Shown: positions 50,994-58,964 of the stretch, in pieces
How positions within the stretch are numbered: the stretch's first letter is position 1
Layout: the number at the start of each line of letters is the position of its first letter
Source of the DNA: Nannocystis pusilla
Lineage (GTDB): Bacteria; Myxococcota_A; Polyangia; Nannocystales; Nannocystaceae
NCBI RefSeq assembly: GCF_020073745.1
Contig: NZ_JAIRAU010000059.1
Location: forward strand, 248,001 to 312,000
Direction of reading: 5' to 3'
Length of the DNA: 64,000 nucleotides
Notes under the pieces: generated by a model
The model's input: the letters and a program-made list of their open reading frames with translations, nothing else
Database searches by the model: none
What the model was told of the DNA's origin: nothing
Translations under genes and position numbers: made by a program

Positions 50994-51254
50994 TCAGGGG
51001 GCCACCGTGGGGGTCGGCGCCTTCTTGCCGCACGGCTGACCGCCATTGAGGCACTTGTAGCCGGTGGCGTAACAGCCCCACCAACCCGCGCCGCTGGTGG
51101 TCGCGCAGAACGCCGGACCACCCCACGGGTCCCACTTGCAGATGAGGCAATTGCCGAACCACCCGGCCGAGGGCTCGGTGGGCTGCGACAATACACCGGT
51201 CCCGAGAGCCAGGCTAAGGGAGAAACCCAAGGCGAATTTGGCGGTGCTGGTCAT
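50994..51254 (-). CDS. Secreted Cys-rich peptide
   Basis: An 86-residue protein with a signal peptide (FALGFSLSLALGTGVLS, cleavage near residue 24) and a mature part of about 60 residues with six Cys (GNCLICKW, AFC, GWWGCY, YKC, GQPC) and many Trp and Gly residues. The spacing would allow three disulfides. No known family was recognised; toxin, bacteriocin or structural roles are all possible. ATG 51254 gives the signal directly. Confidence 0.7.
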   Translation of the reverse strand: MTSTAKFALGFSLSLALGTGVLSQPTEPSAGWFGNCLICKWDPWGGPAFCATTSGAGWWGCYATGYKCLNGGQPCGKKAPTPTVAP

Positions 51255-51859
51255 GGGTGGCCGACGGGAAGAAAGCTGGTACGCAGGGCGTTGGACCCGG
51301 AGTGGATTGGCCCGAAGGGTGATGACGTGGCCGGTCGGGATAGACCGGAGCGAGTGTGTCCACGCTGCATTGACCCTAGAGCAACTTCGACGCTAACGCT
51401 CGAGCTAGCGCGATGCAATCATGCTCAGATGTATAGTGGCGGTCAAGATTGTTTGTACAAGCATGGATCGATCGTTGGACGCGGCCCGGCGAACGGCCCC
51501 GGCGGGCGCCGGGAAACATTTGTGAGCCTCGATACAATCGAGGCAGTCGCCACCGCGTTTGGGCGAAGGAGTCGATGCAGCGAACAATACCGTAGAGCGC
51601 CCATCATTTTACAGCCGAGTGCACGCTGGCGGGCGGCGCTTGACGGTTTTGCATGGGGCCAGTACGAAGAGAGAGACGCTGTTCCACAGCGGACGCGACG
51701 CCTCGCGGGGCAGCCGCTGCCCTGGTCGGTGCATGTGCAACGAGGAGGCTCCGTCGCTGCTCCCGGGAGAGATCGCGCGCTGGCGGGCAGTGCGTGGCCG
51801 CTCGGCCACACCGCCGGGGTGCGCCCTTCACGCGGGTCGGGCCTGCTAGCCTCAGGCCA
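51255..51859. other. Intergenic region, lower GC, no gene seen
   Basis: About 600 nt without a recognisable gene, with a drop in GC between about 51380 and 51620. It probably holds promoters for the Cys-rich peptide (minus) and the HU gene (plus). A perfect inverted repeat is listed separately. Confidence 0.5.
51526..51544. promoter_or_regulatory. Inverted repeat, operator-like
   Basis: GCCTCGAT-ACA-ATCGAGGC, a perfect 8-bp inverted repeat in the low-GC part of the divergent region. Confidence 0.35.
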
Positions 51860-52153
51860 ATGACGCGCAAGGATTTGATCGAGACGATCCGCCGCCAGCT
51901 CGACGAGGGCGGCGGTCCGGAGCTGTCCGTGGGGGCGGTGGGCAAGGTGGTCGACGCGGTGTTCGCCGCGGTCGCGGAGGGGCTGCGGCGGGAGGGGCGC
52001 TACGTCCATCCGACGTTCGGTTCATTCACCGTCCAGGTGACGCAGGCGCGGCCGGGGCGCAACCCGAAGACCGGCGAGGCGATCGAGATCCCCCGCAGCG
52101 AGACGGTCCGCTTCAAGCCGGCGCGCGAGCTCAAGGCGTCGCTCGGCGGCTGA
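51860..52153 (+). CDS. HU/IHF-family DNA-binding protein
   Basis: A 97-residue histone-like protein. It begins with the family's helical start (MTRKDLIETIRRQL), has the beta-arm region with FGSFTVQVTQARPGRNPKTGEAIEIP, and ends KPARELKASL. It would bend DNA as a dimer. ATG 51860. The stop is 5 nt from the end of the convergent HTH gene, with a palindrome just beyond. Confidence 0.93.
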   Translation: MTRKDLIETIRRQLDEGGGPELSVGAVGKVVDAVFAAVAEGLRREGRYVHPTFGSFTVQVTQARPGRNPKTGEAIEIPRSETVRFKPARELKASLGG

Positions 52154-52158
52154 CGCGT

Positions 52159-53322
52159 CTATGGCGGCAGGTCCTTCAGGACATGTCCCTTGAGCAAGTA
52201 GCCGAAGCCGGCGTTGCGCAGGCGGACGAGCAGGGCCTCGCGGGTGACGGCGAGCGCCTCGGCGGTGCGCGCGAGGTCCCAGTCGTGCTGCGCCAGCTTG
52301 TCGAGCAGGTAGGCCCGCCGGACCTGCGCGGCCGACAGCCGGAAGGTCTTGCAGTACTCGAGCTCGCCGCCGTCGTCGCGCACGATCGCCTCGCCGATGT
52401 GGTTGTCCTCGTCGGGGTGCAGCGCCGACATGAAGCGGCGCAGGCGGAACGGGCCGGCCCGGTGCAGGGTCTGCCAGCGCAGCGGCTCGCGTAGGACCCG
52501 CGCGGCCATGTCGCCGGTGAAGGCGGCCCAGTCGGCCCCGGCGCGGCGGACCGCGGCGCGCAGGCCGGCGAGGTCGGCGACCTCGACCTCGCGCACGGCG
52601 ACGCGGTGGGCCGGGACATCGTCGTAGAGGATCGCGTACTGGTAGACGATCTCGCCGAAGAAGTCGCGCACGAGGGCGCGGTGCAGCGCGCGGTAGTCGT
52701 CGGGGTGCGGGAAGCAGACCATGGCCGCGAGCGCGTCGGCGACGAACACCAGCGCGCCGACCTGGCGCTCGTGGATCTCGAACATGCGCACGGCGTCCTC
52801 GAGGCCCTTCACGTAGGCGCCGAGGACCGCGCGCTCCCGCCGCGGCGACAGCCCGTGGCTCAGCGCCTCGCGGCTGTACTCGCTCCACGCGACGTCGGGG
52901 CCGCCGAAGTGCAGCGACAGGAAGCCCTCGAACGACAGGTGCAGCGGCAAGAACCGCAGGGCGCCGGGGCCCTCGGCGCGGACCATGCGGTGCAGCACCC
53001 GCACGCCGCCGACGGTGCGCAGGCCCTGCTTCTTGCTGCTCAGGCTGGCGCCCCGCGCGGCCACGGCGGTGCCGTCGTCCGACCAGCGCAGCACGTAGGC
53101 GTGCGGGATGTACGAGAAGTAGGCGACGTCGGGGCGGTCGGCCAGGCCGCGCACGCCGACGGCGTCAGGGCCGTCGTCGCCGTACGGACGTGTCTCGAGG
53201 CGCAGGTCCTCTCGGACATGTTCTCGCAGCAAGGGGACGAGGCGGACGGCCCCGAACGCCTGAGCGGGGGCGATCTGCAGGCCACGGAGGCCGAGGCCGG
53301 CGCTGGTCTCGTCGAACTTCAC
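52159..53322 (-). CDS. ARPP-1-like protein with C-terminal HTH
   Basis: A 387-residue protein. The N-terminal part (GLRGLQIAPAQAFGAVRLVPL) resembles the ARPP-1 domain start; the family assignment is tentative. The C-terminal ~50 residues form a Fis-like helix-turn-helix (LLDKLAQHDWDLARTAEAL, VTREALLVRLRNAGF), suggesting DNA binding. GTG 53322 overlaps the vWA gene stop (GTGA), so the pair is coupled. Palindromes occur near both ends (EHVREDLRL, KGHVLKDLP); the last one supplies the final residues. Confidence 0.65.
   Translation of the reverse strand: MKFDETSAGLGLRGLQIAPAQAFGAVRLVPLLREHVREDLRLETRPYGDDGPDAVGVRGLADRPDVAYFSYIPHAYVLRWSDDGTAVAARGASLSSKKQGLRTVGGVRVLHRMVRAEGPGALRFLPLHLSFEGFLSLHFGGPDVAWSEYSREALSHGLSPRRERAVLGAYVKGLEDAVRMFEIHERQVGALVFVADALAAMVCFPHPDDYRALHRALVRDFFGEIVYQYAILYDDVPAHRVAVREVEVADLAGLRAAVRRAGADWAAFTGDMAARVLREPLRWQTLHRAGPFRLRRFMSALHPDEDNHIGEAIVRDDGGELEYCKTFRLSAAQVRRAYLLDKLAQHDWDLARTAEALAVTREALLVRLRNAGFGYLLKGHVLKDLPP
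52168..52185. repeat. Dispersed palindrome at gene 3' end
   Basis: CAGGTCCTTCAGGACATG, encoding GHVLKDLP, the C-terminus of the HTH protein. Confidence 0.7.
53203..53220. repeat. Dispersed palindrome, in frame near N-terminus
   Basis: CAGGTCCTCTCGGACATG, encoding EHVREDL. Confidence 0.65.
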
Positions 53323-54776
53323 GCGGTCGCCTCCTCGGGCGCGAGGTCGGCGCGGGCGAGGAACACGGCGACGCGGCGGGCCAGGTAGTCCTCGAGCTCG
53401 GCGAGCGAGAGGTCGCCGGCGGCGAAGCGGGCGAAGGCCAGCGCGGTCGGCAGGTCCTCGGCGTCGCGCAGGCCGAGGGTGGGGACGGCGGCGCCGAGGC
53501 GGCGCGGGCCGAGCTCGGGGGCGTCGAACACCGGGTTGACGTGGACGATCGTGGTGCGACCCGCCGGATCGAGGCGGGCCTTGAAGACGCGGCACACCTC
53601 GCCGGCGCCGCCGGTCGGGTCGTTGTCGAAGCCGTCGGAGACGACGACGACGAGGTCGGGGCGGGTCTCGAGGGCGTCGAGCAGGGGGCCGGCGAGGTCG
53701 GTCTGACCGCGCGGGACGAGCTGCAGCGGGTCGTCGGCCGCAGGTGTCCAAAAGGACAGGTACTCGGCGCTCGCGGCCCGCAGCAGGGCGTCGACGGCCA
53801 GCGCGATCGCCAGCGAACGCCGCGGCTTGTCCGGCGAGCCGGCGGTCGAGTAGGAGCAGTCGAGGACGGCGGCGACGCGGCCGAGCGCGAGGGGGGCGTC
53901 GCGCAGGCAGCGGCGCGCGGCGGCGTCGAGGGCGGTCCGCAGCTCGGCCGCGCGCTGGCGCCGTTCGCCCAGGGGCAGCGACAGGACGTAGATCGCCAGG
54001 CGCGTGAGGCCGGCGCGCCCGAGGTCGATGGTCAGCTCGGCGACGCCCTCGCGCGCGGCGGTGGCCTGCAGGCGCAGCCGCTCGAGCGCGGTCAGCCGCG
54101 GGGCGATCTTCCGCAGGAACACGGCGCGGTCGATCTTCCTGCGCGCGGCCAGGCCCTCGGCGACGGTGAAGGGCAGCTCGTACAGCGCCTCCTCGCTGTA
54201 GTGGGCGCGGCGGAAGGACTCGAGCAGCGGGGCGGCGTAGCGACGCTCGCGCCAGCCCTTGAACAAAAACCCGCCGAGCTCGCCCGGGAGCGGCAGGTGG
54301 GTGTGGAGGATCAGGTCGCGCAGCTTGTCGCGGTACTTGATGGCGTCGAATTTCAGATCTGGCCGCGCGGACAGGTAGTCGCGGACGATCGCGCGGAGGC
54401 GGCGGTTGTTGACGCCGCGGGCGCGCACGGCCAGGAGCGCCCGGTAGGCCCGCGGGGCCGGCAGCGAACGCAGGGCGGCGGCGATCAGGCGGCCCTCCTC
54501 GCGCCGCTCCTCGGGGGCGAGATGGCGCGAGCCGGCGAGCAGCTCGGTGACGATCCGGGCGCGGTTGAAGTGGTTGACCCCGGCGGCGAGGGTGCGGGCG
54601 TAGAGCCGGCGGTAGTTGCCGCGGATGTAGTCGTGGAGGAACTCGATCGAGACGGTCTGGGCGTGGCCGTCGCTGTAGAACTCGCGCTGGCCGGTGCAGC
54701 AGAAGCAGGCGTTGAGGAACACGACCAGGTCCTCGCACGTGACCCGCGCGGCGGCGGTCTGGGTGGACATGGTCAT
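53319..54776 (-). CDS. vWA-domain protein (TROVE-like layout)
   Basis: A 485-residue protein. The N-terminal ~300 residues are helical repeats reminiscent of the TROVE module of Ro60-type RNA-binding proteins. The C-terminal vWA domain has a complete metal site: DCSYSTAGS (DxSxS), a Thr in RGQTDLAGP and VVVSDGFDND. Possible roles are RNA quality control or a conflict system; the sequence only shows the architecture. ATG 54776 (or 54770) lies inside a palindromic element, so the 5' leader may fold over the start. The gene is coupled to the HTH protein. Confidence 0.72.
   Translation of the reverse strand: MTMSTQTAAARVTCEDLVVFLNACFCCTGQREFYSDGHAQTVSIEFLHDYIRGNYRRLYARTLAAGVNHFNRARIVTELLAGSRHLAPEERREEGRLIAAALRSLPAPRAYRALLAVRARGVNNRRLRAIVRDYLSARPDLKFDAIKYRDKLRDLILHTHLPLPGELGGFLFKGWRERRYAAPLLESFRRAHYSEEALYELPFTVAEGLAARRKIDRAVFLRKIAPRLTALERLRLQATAAREGVAELTIDLGRAGLTRLAIYVLSLPLGERRQRAAELRTALDAAARRCLRDAPLALGRVAAVLDCSYSTAGSPDKPRRSLAIALAVDALLRAASAEYLSFWTPAADDPLQLVPRGQTDLAGPLLDALETRPDLVVVVSDGFDNDPTGGAGEVCRVFKARLDPAGRTTIVHVNPVFDAPELGPRRLGAAVPTLGLRDAEDLPTALAFARFAAGDLSLAELEDYLARRVAVFLARADLAPEEATA
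53744..53760. repeat. Dispersed palindrome, in frame in vWA domain
   Basis: GTGTCCAAAAGGACAGG, encoding LSFWTPAA between vWA strands. Confidence 0.65.
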
Positions 54777-54785
54777 CGGGACAGG
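54768..54785. repeat. Dispersed palindrome over a start codon
   Basis: CATGGTCATCGGGACAGG includes both candidate start codons of the vWA gene. Confidence 0.6.
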
Positions 54786-54953
54786 TAAGCCGCCCGGGGA
54801 AGGAGTGCTCGACTGCGTAGCGCAGCTCCAGATGCCGAATTCGGAAGTCGAGCGGAAGTCCCGCGGGCGGCTCGCCGAGCGTACCACGCGCCGCCGCGCG
54901 GCGAGCCGTTCGCACGCGCGCGCGCGGACGCCCCGGAGCGCGATCGCGTCGGC

Positions 54954-56045
54954 TCAGCGACGGCGCACGAAGTAGGTGCGCATGTTGCCGCGGCCCTTGA
55001 GCGCGACTTCGCCGCGCTCCTCGATCTGGTAGCGGCTCGGGTCGATCAGCGCGTGGGTCGACTGGCTGATCTGCACGTGCATCGGCTGGCTGGTGGTCTC
55101 CATCCGGCTGGCGATGTTGACCGTGTCGCCGTACAGGCAGAACCGCGGCATCTTGGTGCCGACCACGCCGGCGACCACCGGGCCCGAGTTGACGCCGATC
55201 CGGATCTGCAGCGGCGCGCCGGTCGGCAGCGCCATGCCGTCGACGGCCTCGAGCATGTCGAGCGCGACGTCGCAGATCGCGTCGGCGTGGCGCGGGTTCG
55301 GGTCGGGCACGCCGCCGGCGACGACGTAGCAGTCGCCGACGGTCTCGATCTTGTAGACGGGGTGGCGCTCGATGAGGGCGTCGAAGCGGGTGTAGAGGCG
55401 GCCGAGCAGCTCGAACACCTCGAGCGGCGAGTGATCGCTGGCGGCCCGCGTGTAGTCGACGATGTCGCAGAACAGCACCGTGACCTGCGGGTAGTGATCG
55501 CCGACGACGCTGCGACCCTCGCGGAGGGTGTTGGCGACGCTCTGCGGCAGCATGCTGTAGAGCAGGTCGTCGCTGCGCCGCTTCTCGTCGGCCAGCGCCG
55601 CGGCGGCGCTCTCGGCCAGGAGGCGCGCGTCCTCCAGCTGGCGCTGCAGGGCCCGCAGCGACACGTGGGTGGCGACGCGGGCGAGCAGCTCCTCGAGGTG
55701 GAACGGCTTGGTGACGTAGTCGACGCCACCGACCTCGAAGGCGCGGATCTTGTCGAGCACCTCGTCGCGGGCGCTCATGAAGATGACGGGGACGTCGCGC
55801 GTGTCGGTCTGGGCCTTGAGCTGCTGGCAGACCTCGTAGCCGGTCATGCCCGGCATGTTGATATCGAGGAGCACGAGGTCGGGCGCGGCGGCGGCGGCGG
55901 CCTGCAGCGCCTGCGGGCCCGAGGTCACCGGGCGGACCTTGTACCCCTGCGCGGCCAGCATCTCGGTCAAGATCCGGAGGTTGACGAGGGTGTCGTCGAC
56001 GACCAGGATGTCGCCGCGCACGGGCTGATAGGACTTCTCGCTCAT
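54954..56045 (-). CDS. Receiver-adenylate/guanylate cyclase
   Basis: A 363-residue response regulator. A receiver domain (ILVVDDTLVNLRI, phospho-Asp in LVLLDINMPG, KP in YVTKPF) is joined by a coiled coil (RQLEDARLLAESAAAALADEK-type heptads) to a class III nucleotide cyclase (VTVLFCDIVDYT with the metal Asp, KIETVGDCYVVAGG, GINSGPVVAG-like and LYGDTVNIASRME). It should make cAMP or cGMP on phosphorylation. ATG 56045 overlaps the stop of the hybrid kinase gene (ATGA). Confidence 0.93.
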   Translation of the reverse strand: MSEKSYQPVRGDILVVDDTLVNLRILTEMLAAQGYKVRPVTSGPQALQAAAAAAPDLVLLDINMPGMTGYEVCQQLKAQTDTRDVPVIFMSARDEVLDKIRAFEVGGVDYVTKPFHLEELLARVATHVSLRALQRQLEDARLLAESAAAALADEKRRSDDLLYSMLPQSVANTLREGRSVVGDHYPQVTVLFCDIVDYTRAASDHSPLEVFELLGRLYTRFDALIERHPVYKIETVGDCYVVAGGVPDPNPRHADAICDVALDMLEAVDGMALPTGAPLQIRIGVNSGPVVAGVVGTKMPRFCLYGDTVNIASRMETTSQPMHVQISQSTHALIDPSRYQIEERGEVALKGRGNMRTYFVRRR

Positions 56046-57523
56046 GGGCCACCTCCGGCGGCTTGCAACGCGTGCCGGGTCAGGTCGATAATCGCGGCGT
56101 AATTGTACTGTTCGAGCATGTCCGAAAGGACAGATGCCGCCTGAGGGGCTTGGCTGCGGATGAAGTCGATCATGCGGGCGACGGTGAACACGTCGGCCTG
56201 CAGGCAGGCCTGTTCGAGCGCCGACAACCAGGGCGCCGGCAGCCCGTGCAGCGTGGTCGCGTCGACGCGCGCCAGCAGGGGCGCGTCGTCGTAGAGATAC
56301 GCGACGCCGAGCCGCTCGGTCAGCTTGTCGAACACCTGGTGCAGCTGCAACGGCTTGCGCAGGAAGTCGTCGCAGCCGGCGGCGCGCGCGGTCGCCTCGT
56401 CGGCCTCGAAGGCGCTGGCGGTGAGGGCGATGACGACGGTCTCCGCGCCCCACTCGCTCTGCTTGATCTGCTGCGTGGCCTCGATGCCGCTGACTCCAGG
56501 CATGCGCATGTCCATCCACACGAGGTGCGGACGCCAAGTCTCGCACAGGTGCACGGCCTCGCGGCCGTCGGCTGCCTCGCGGACCTCGAAGCCGACCCGC
56601 CCGAGCGCCTGGACCAGCAATTGCCGGCTCTGCCAGCGATCCTCGGCGACGAGGATCCGGCGCGGCTCCTGCCCCGGGGCGAGGCCGAGGATCTTGCGCG
56701 CGGGCCGCCGCGGATCGCCGGGGGCACGGCCGAGCCCGACCGGCAAGGTCAGCGTGAGCTGGTCGGGCGCGACGTGGTACTCGCCGCCGAGCTGGTTGGC
56801 GATCGCGATCGCCAGCTCGGGGCCGCGGGCGGGGTCGTCGGTCTGCAGGCCGGCCTCGGTGCGGACGAACGAGCGCAGCCGCAGATCGGCGAGGTCGATG
56901 CCGGGGGCGCGGACCTCGAAGCGCAGGTTGCCGGCGCCCGTGATGGTGCCGACGTCCATGCGCACGCGGACGACGACGAGGTCGCGCCGCGGGACCTCGA
57001 GCACGTTGCCGAGCAGCAGCAGCAGTAAATGACGCAGGCGGACCTGATCGGTGCGGACGCGCCGCGGCAGGTCGGGCGCGCGATCGATGCGCAGCGCGAC
57101 CTCGGCCCCGGCGGCCCGCAGACACAACATGTCCGCGAGGTCATCCAGCAAGTAGTGCAGATCGAAGCCGACCTGGCCGACGCCCTCCTCGGTGCCGCCG
57201 GTGAGCTCGTCGATCAGCGCGAGCAGCTGCTCGCCGCTGCGGTGGATGACCTCGGTGTGCGCGCGCTGCTCGGCGCTCAGCAGGACGTCTTCGCGGAGCA
57301 GGTGCGAGAAGCCGAGGATGGCGTTGAGTGGTGTACGCAGCTCGTGCCCGAGATCGCGGAGGATCGCCGCGCGCGTGCGCAAGGCAGCGTGCAGCCGCGC
57401 CTCCACTCGTTCGAGGGCTGCGAGCGCGGCGGGTGTCTCCTCGCGCTCGGTGAACTCCCCGACGTAGTAGCGGAGGGCGGCGATCTCGTCGTTGAGCGCG
57501 AGGGGATCGTCGGCGTCGTTCAC
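56042..57523 (-). CDS. Hybrid histidine kinase with degenerate ATPase domain
   Basis: A 493-residue protein: HisKA domain with LRDLGHELRTPLNAILGFS, an ATPase-like domain that keeps an N-box Asn (LLLGNVLEVPR) but lacks the DxGxG and GxGL motifs (reads VRAPGIDLADL and GPELAIAIANQLGG), then a receiver domain (ILVAEDRWQSRQ, phospho-Asp in VWMDMRMPG, KP in FLRKPL) and a helical C-terminus. Loss of the ATP lid suggests it receives or dephosphorylates rather than autophosphorylates. No sensor domain. The start is GTG 57523 with GGAG upstream; it is coupled to the cyclase gene. Confidence 0.85.
   Translation of the reverse strand: MNDADDPLALNDEIAALRYYVGEFTEREETPAALAALERVEARLHAALRTRAAILRDLGHELRTPLNAILGFSHLLREDVLLSAEQRAHTEVIHRSGEQLLALIDELTGGTEEGVGQVGFDLHYLLDDLADMLCLRAAGAEVALRIDRAPDLPRRVRTDQVRLRHLLLLLLGNVLEVPRRDLVVVRVRMDVGTITGAGNLRFEVRAPGIDLADLRLRSFVRTEAGLQTDDPARGPELAIAIANQLGGEYHVAPDQLTLTLPVGLGRAPGDPRRPARKILGLAPGQEPRRILVAEDRWQSRQLLVQALGRVGFEVREAADGREAVHLCETWRPHLVWMDMRMPGVSGIEATQQIKQSEWGAETVVIALTASAFEADEATARAAGCDDFLRKPLQLHQVFDKLTERLGVAYLYDDAPLLARVDATTLHGLPAPWLSALEQACLQADVFTVARMIDFIRSQAPQAASVLSDMLEQYNYAAIIDLTRHALQAAGGGP
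56117..56133. repeat. Dispersed palindrome, in frame near C-terminus
   Basis: CATGTCCGAAAGGACAG with perfect arms, encoding LSDML in the last helical segment. Confidence 0.8.
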
Positions 57524-57767
57524 GGATCTCCTGCGGTCCGAGTATGCCCGAACCAGCCGGTCCGAGGCGGTCTTTCAAGGGCTATGGACGCCGCGTCGAG
57601 GCCGGCGGAGGTGGACGGGAGGGCCCGCGGCGGCACAGACGCCGGGATCGCCGCGAATGGCGTGAAGCGCCGCGAATGCCACGCTCACGCCGTGCGTGCG
57701 CGCCCGGGCGCCGATGCGCGCGGGCCCCGCTTGACCCGTCGCGTCGTCAAGGGCGATCGTGCGCGCG

Positions 57768-58886
57768 ATGTCGGATCCCGTCCTCGTCGTCACCGGCGCC
57801 ACCGGCTTCCTCGGTCGCGAGCTCGTCCATCACTTGCTCGCCGAGGAGCCGACGACGCGCCTGGCGCTGCTCGTGCGCGGCCGCGACGAGGCGCAGGCGA
57901 AGGCCCGCGGCGCCGAGGTGCTGCGCGACCGGCCGGCAGGCGAGGCGCTGGCGGCGGCGGAGAAGCGGGTCGAGATCGTGCGCGCGGACCTCGAGCGCGA
58001 CAACCTCGGGCTCGACGCGGCGACCTACGCCGGGCTGGCCGGACGCGCGGTCGGGGTGATTCACGGGGCGGCCTCGGTCAGCTTCTCGCTGCCGCTCGCG
58101 CAGGCGCGGGCGATCAACGTCGAGGGCACGCGTCGCATGCTCGACCTGGCCAACGCGGCCGAGTGCTCGTTCGACTACATCGGTACGGCCTACGTCGCCG
58201 GCGACCGCCCCGGGACGGCGCTCGAGACGGAGCTCGACGTCGGGCAGCCGTTCCACAACAGTTACGAGCAGACCAAGCTCGAGTCGGAGACGCTGGTGCG
58301 CGCGCGCGCCGGCGAGCAGCGCGTGACGATCTACCGCCCGAGCATCATCGTCGGCGACTCGCGGACCGGGCGGACGTCGAGCTTCAAGGTGCTCTACTGG
58401 CCGCTCAAGGTCTTCTCGCGCGGGTTCCGCTGGGCGCCCGGCCGACCCGACGCGGTGATGGACGTGGTGCCGTCCGACTTCGTCGTCCGCGCGGTCTGCC
58501 ACCTGCGCAAACAGACAGGTCCTTCGGGACAGGCCTTCCACCTGTGCGCCGGCCCCGAGCACGCGGCGACGCTCGCGCAGCTGAGCACCGCCGCGAGTCA
58601 GTTCTTCGGCTGCAAGCCGGCGGTGTTCGTCAAGCCGACGCTGTTCGTGCGCGCGCGGCCGTTCATCGACCGGTTCACGTTCGGCAAGCTGCGCCGGATC
58701 CTGACCACGGGCCGGGTCTACACGCCCTACCTGTCGCTGCAGCTGTACTTCGACACGAGCAAGGCCCGGGCCGCGCTCGACGGCAGCGGGATCGCGGCGC
58801 CGGGGGTCGAGGAGTTCTTCCTCAACCAGCTCCGCTTCGCCCGCGACACCGACTTCGGCAAGAAGCTGGCGAACGCGGAGGCGTGA
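57768..58886 (+). CDS. Extended SDR, thioester-reductase-like
   Basis: A 372-residue NAD(P)-dependent enzyme of the extended SDR type: VTGATGFLGRELV at the N-terminus, an ADLERDNLGLD acidic-type loop, GTAYVAGD and the active-site NSYEQTKLESE. The layout resembles thioester reductase/fatty-acyl-CoA reductase domains (Lys2-type). The substrate is unknown. ATG 57768 was preferred to a GTG 9 nt upstream. A palindrome (QTGPSGQAF) sits in a surface loop. Confidence 0.85.
   Translation: MSDPVLVVTGATGFLGRELVHHLLAEEPTTRLALLVRGRDEAQAKARGAEVLRDRPAGEALAAAEKRVEIVRADLERDNLGLDAATYAGLAGRAVGVIHGAASVSFSLPLAQARAINVEGTRRMLDLANAAECSFDYIGTAYVAGDRPGTALETELDVGQPFHNSYEQTKLESETLVRARAGEQRVTIYRPSIIVGDSRTGRTSSFKVLYWPLKVFSRGFRWAPGRPDAVMDVVPSDFVVRAVCHLRKQTGPSGQAFHLCAGPEHAATLAQLSTAASQFFGCKPAVFVKPTLFVRARPFIDRFTFGKLRRILTTGRVYTPYLSLQLYFDTSKARAALDGSGIAAPGVEEFFLNQLRFARDTDFGKKLANAEA
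58516..58533. repeat. Dispersed palindrome, in frame in SDR
   Basis: CAGGTCCTTCGGGACAGG, encoding TGPSGQ. Confidence 0.7.
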
Positions 58887-58964
58887 GCGCGAGCGCACGG
58901 ACGGCGAGCGAGACGCGAACAACGCGCGAGGAATTGTTCGCCACGCGGCGATCACTAGCGCGTC

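Noticed and set aside
52159..56052. A 1297-residue frame joining the HTH protein with upstream sequence
   Set aside because: The upstream two thirds are out of register with the vWA and cyclase genes, which carry clear motifs; a GTG overlap start at 53322 explains the real gene.
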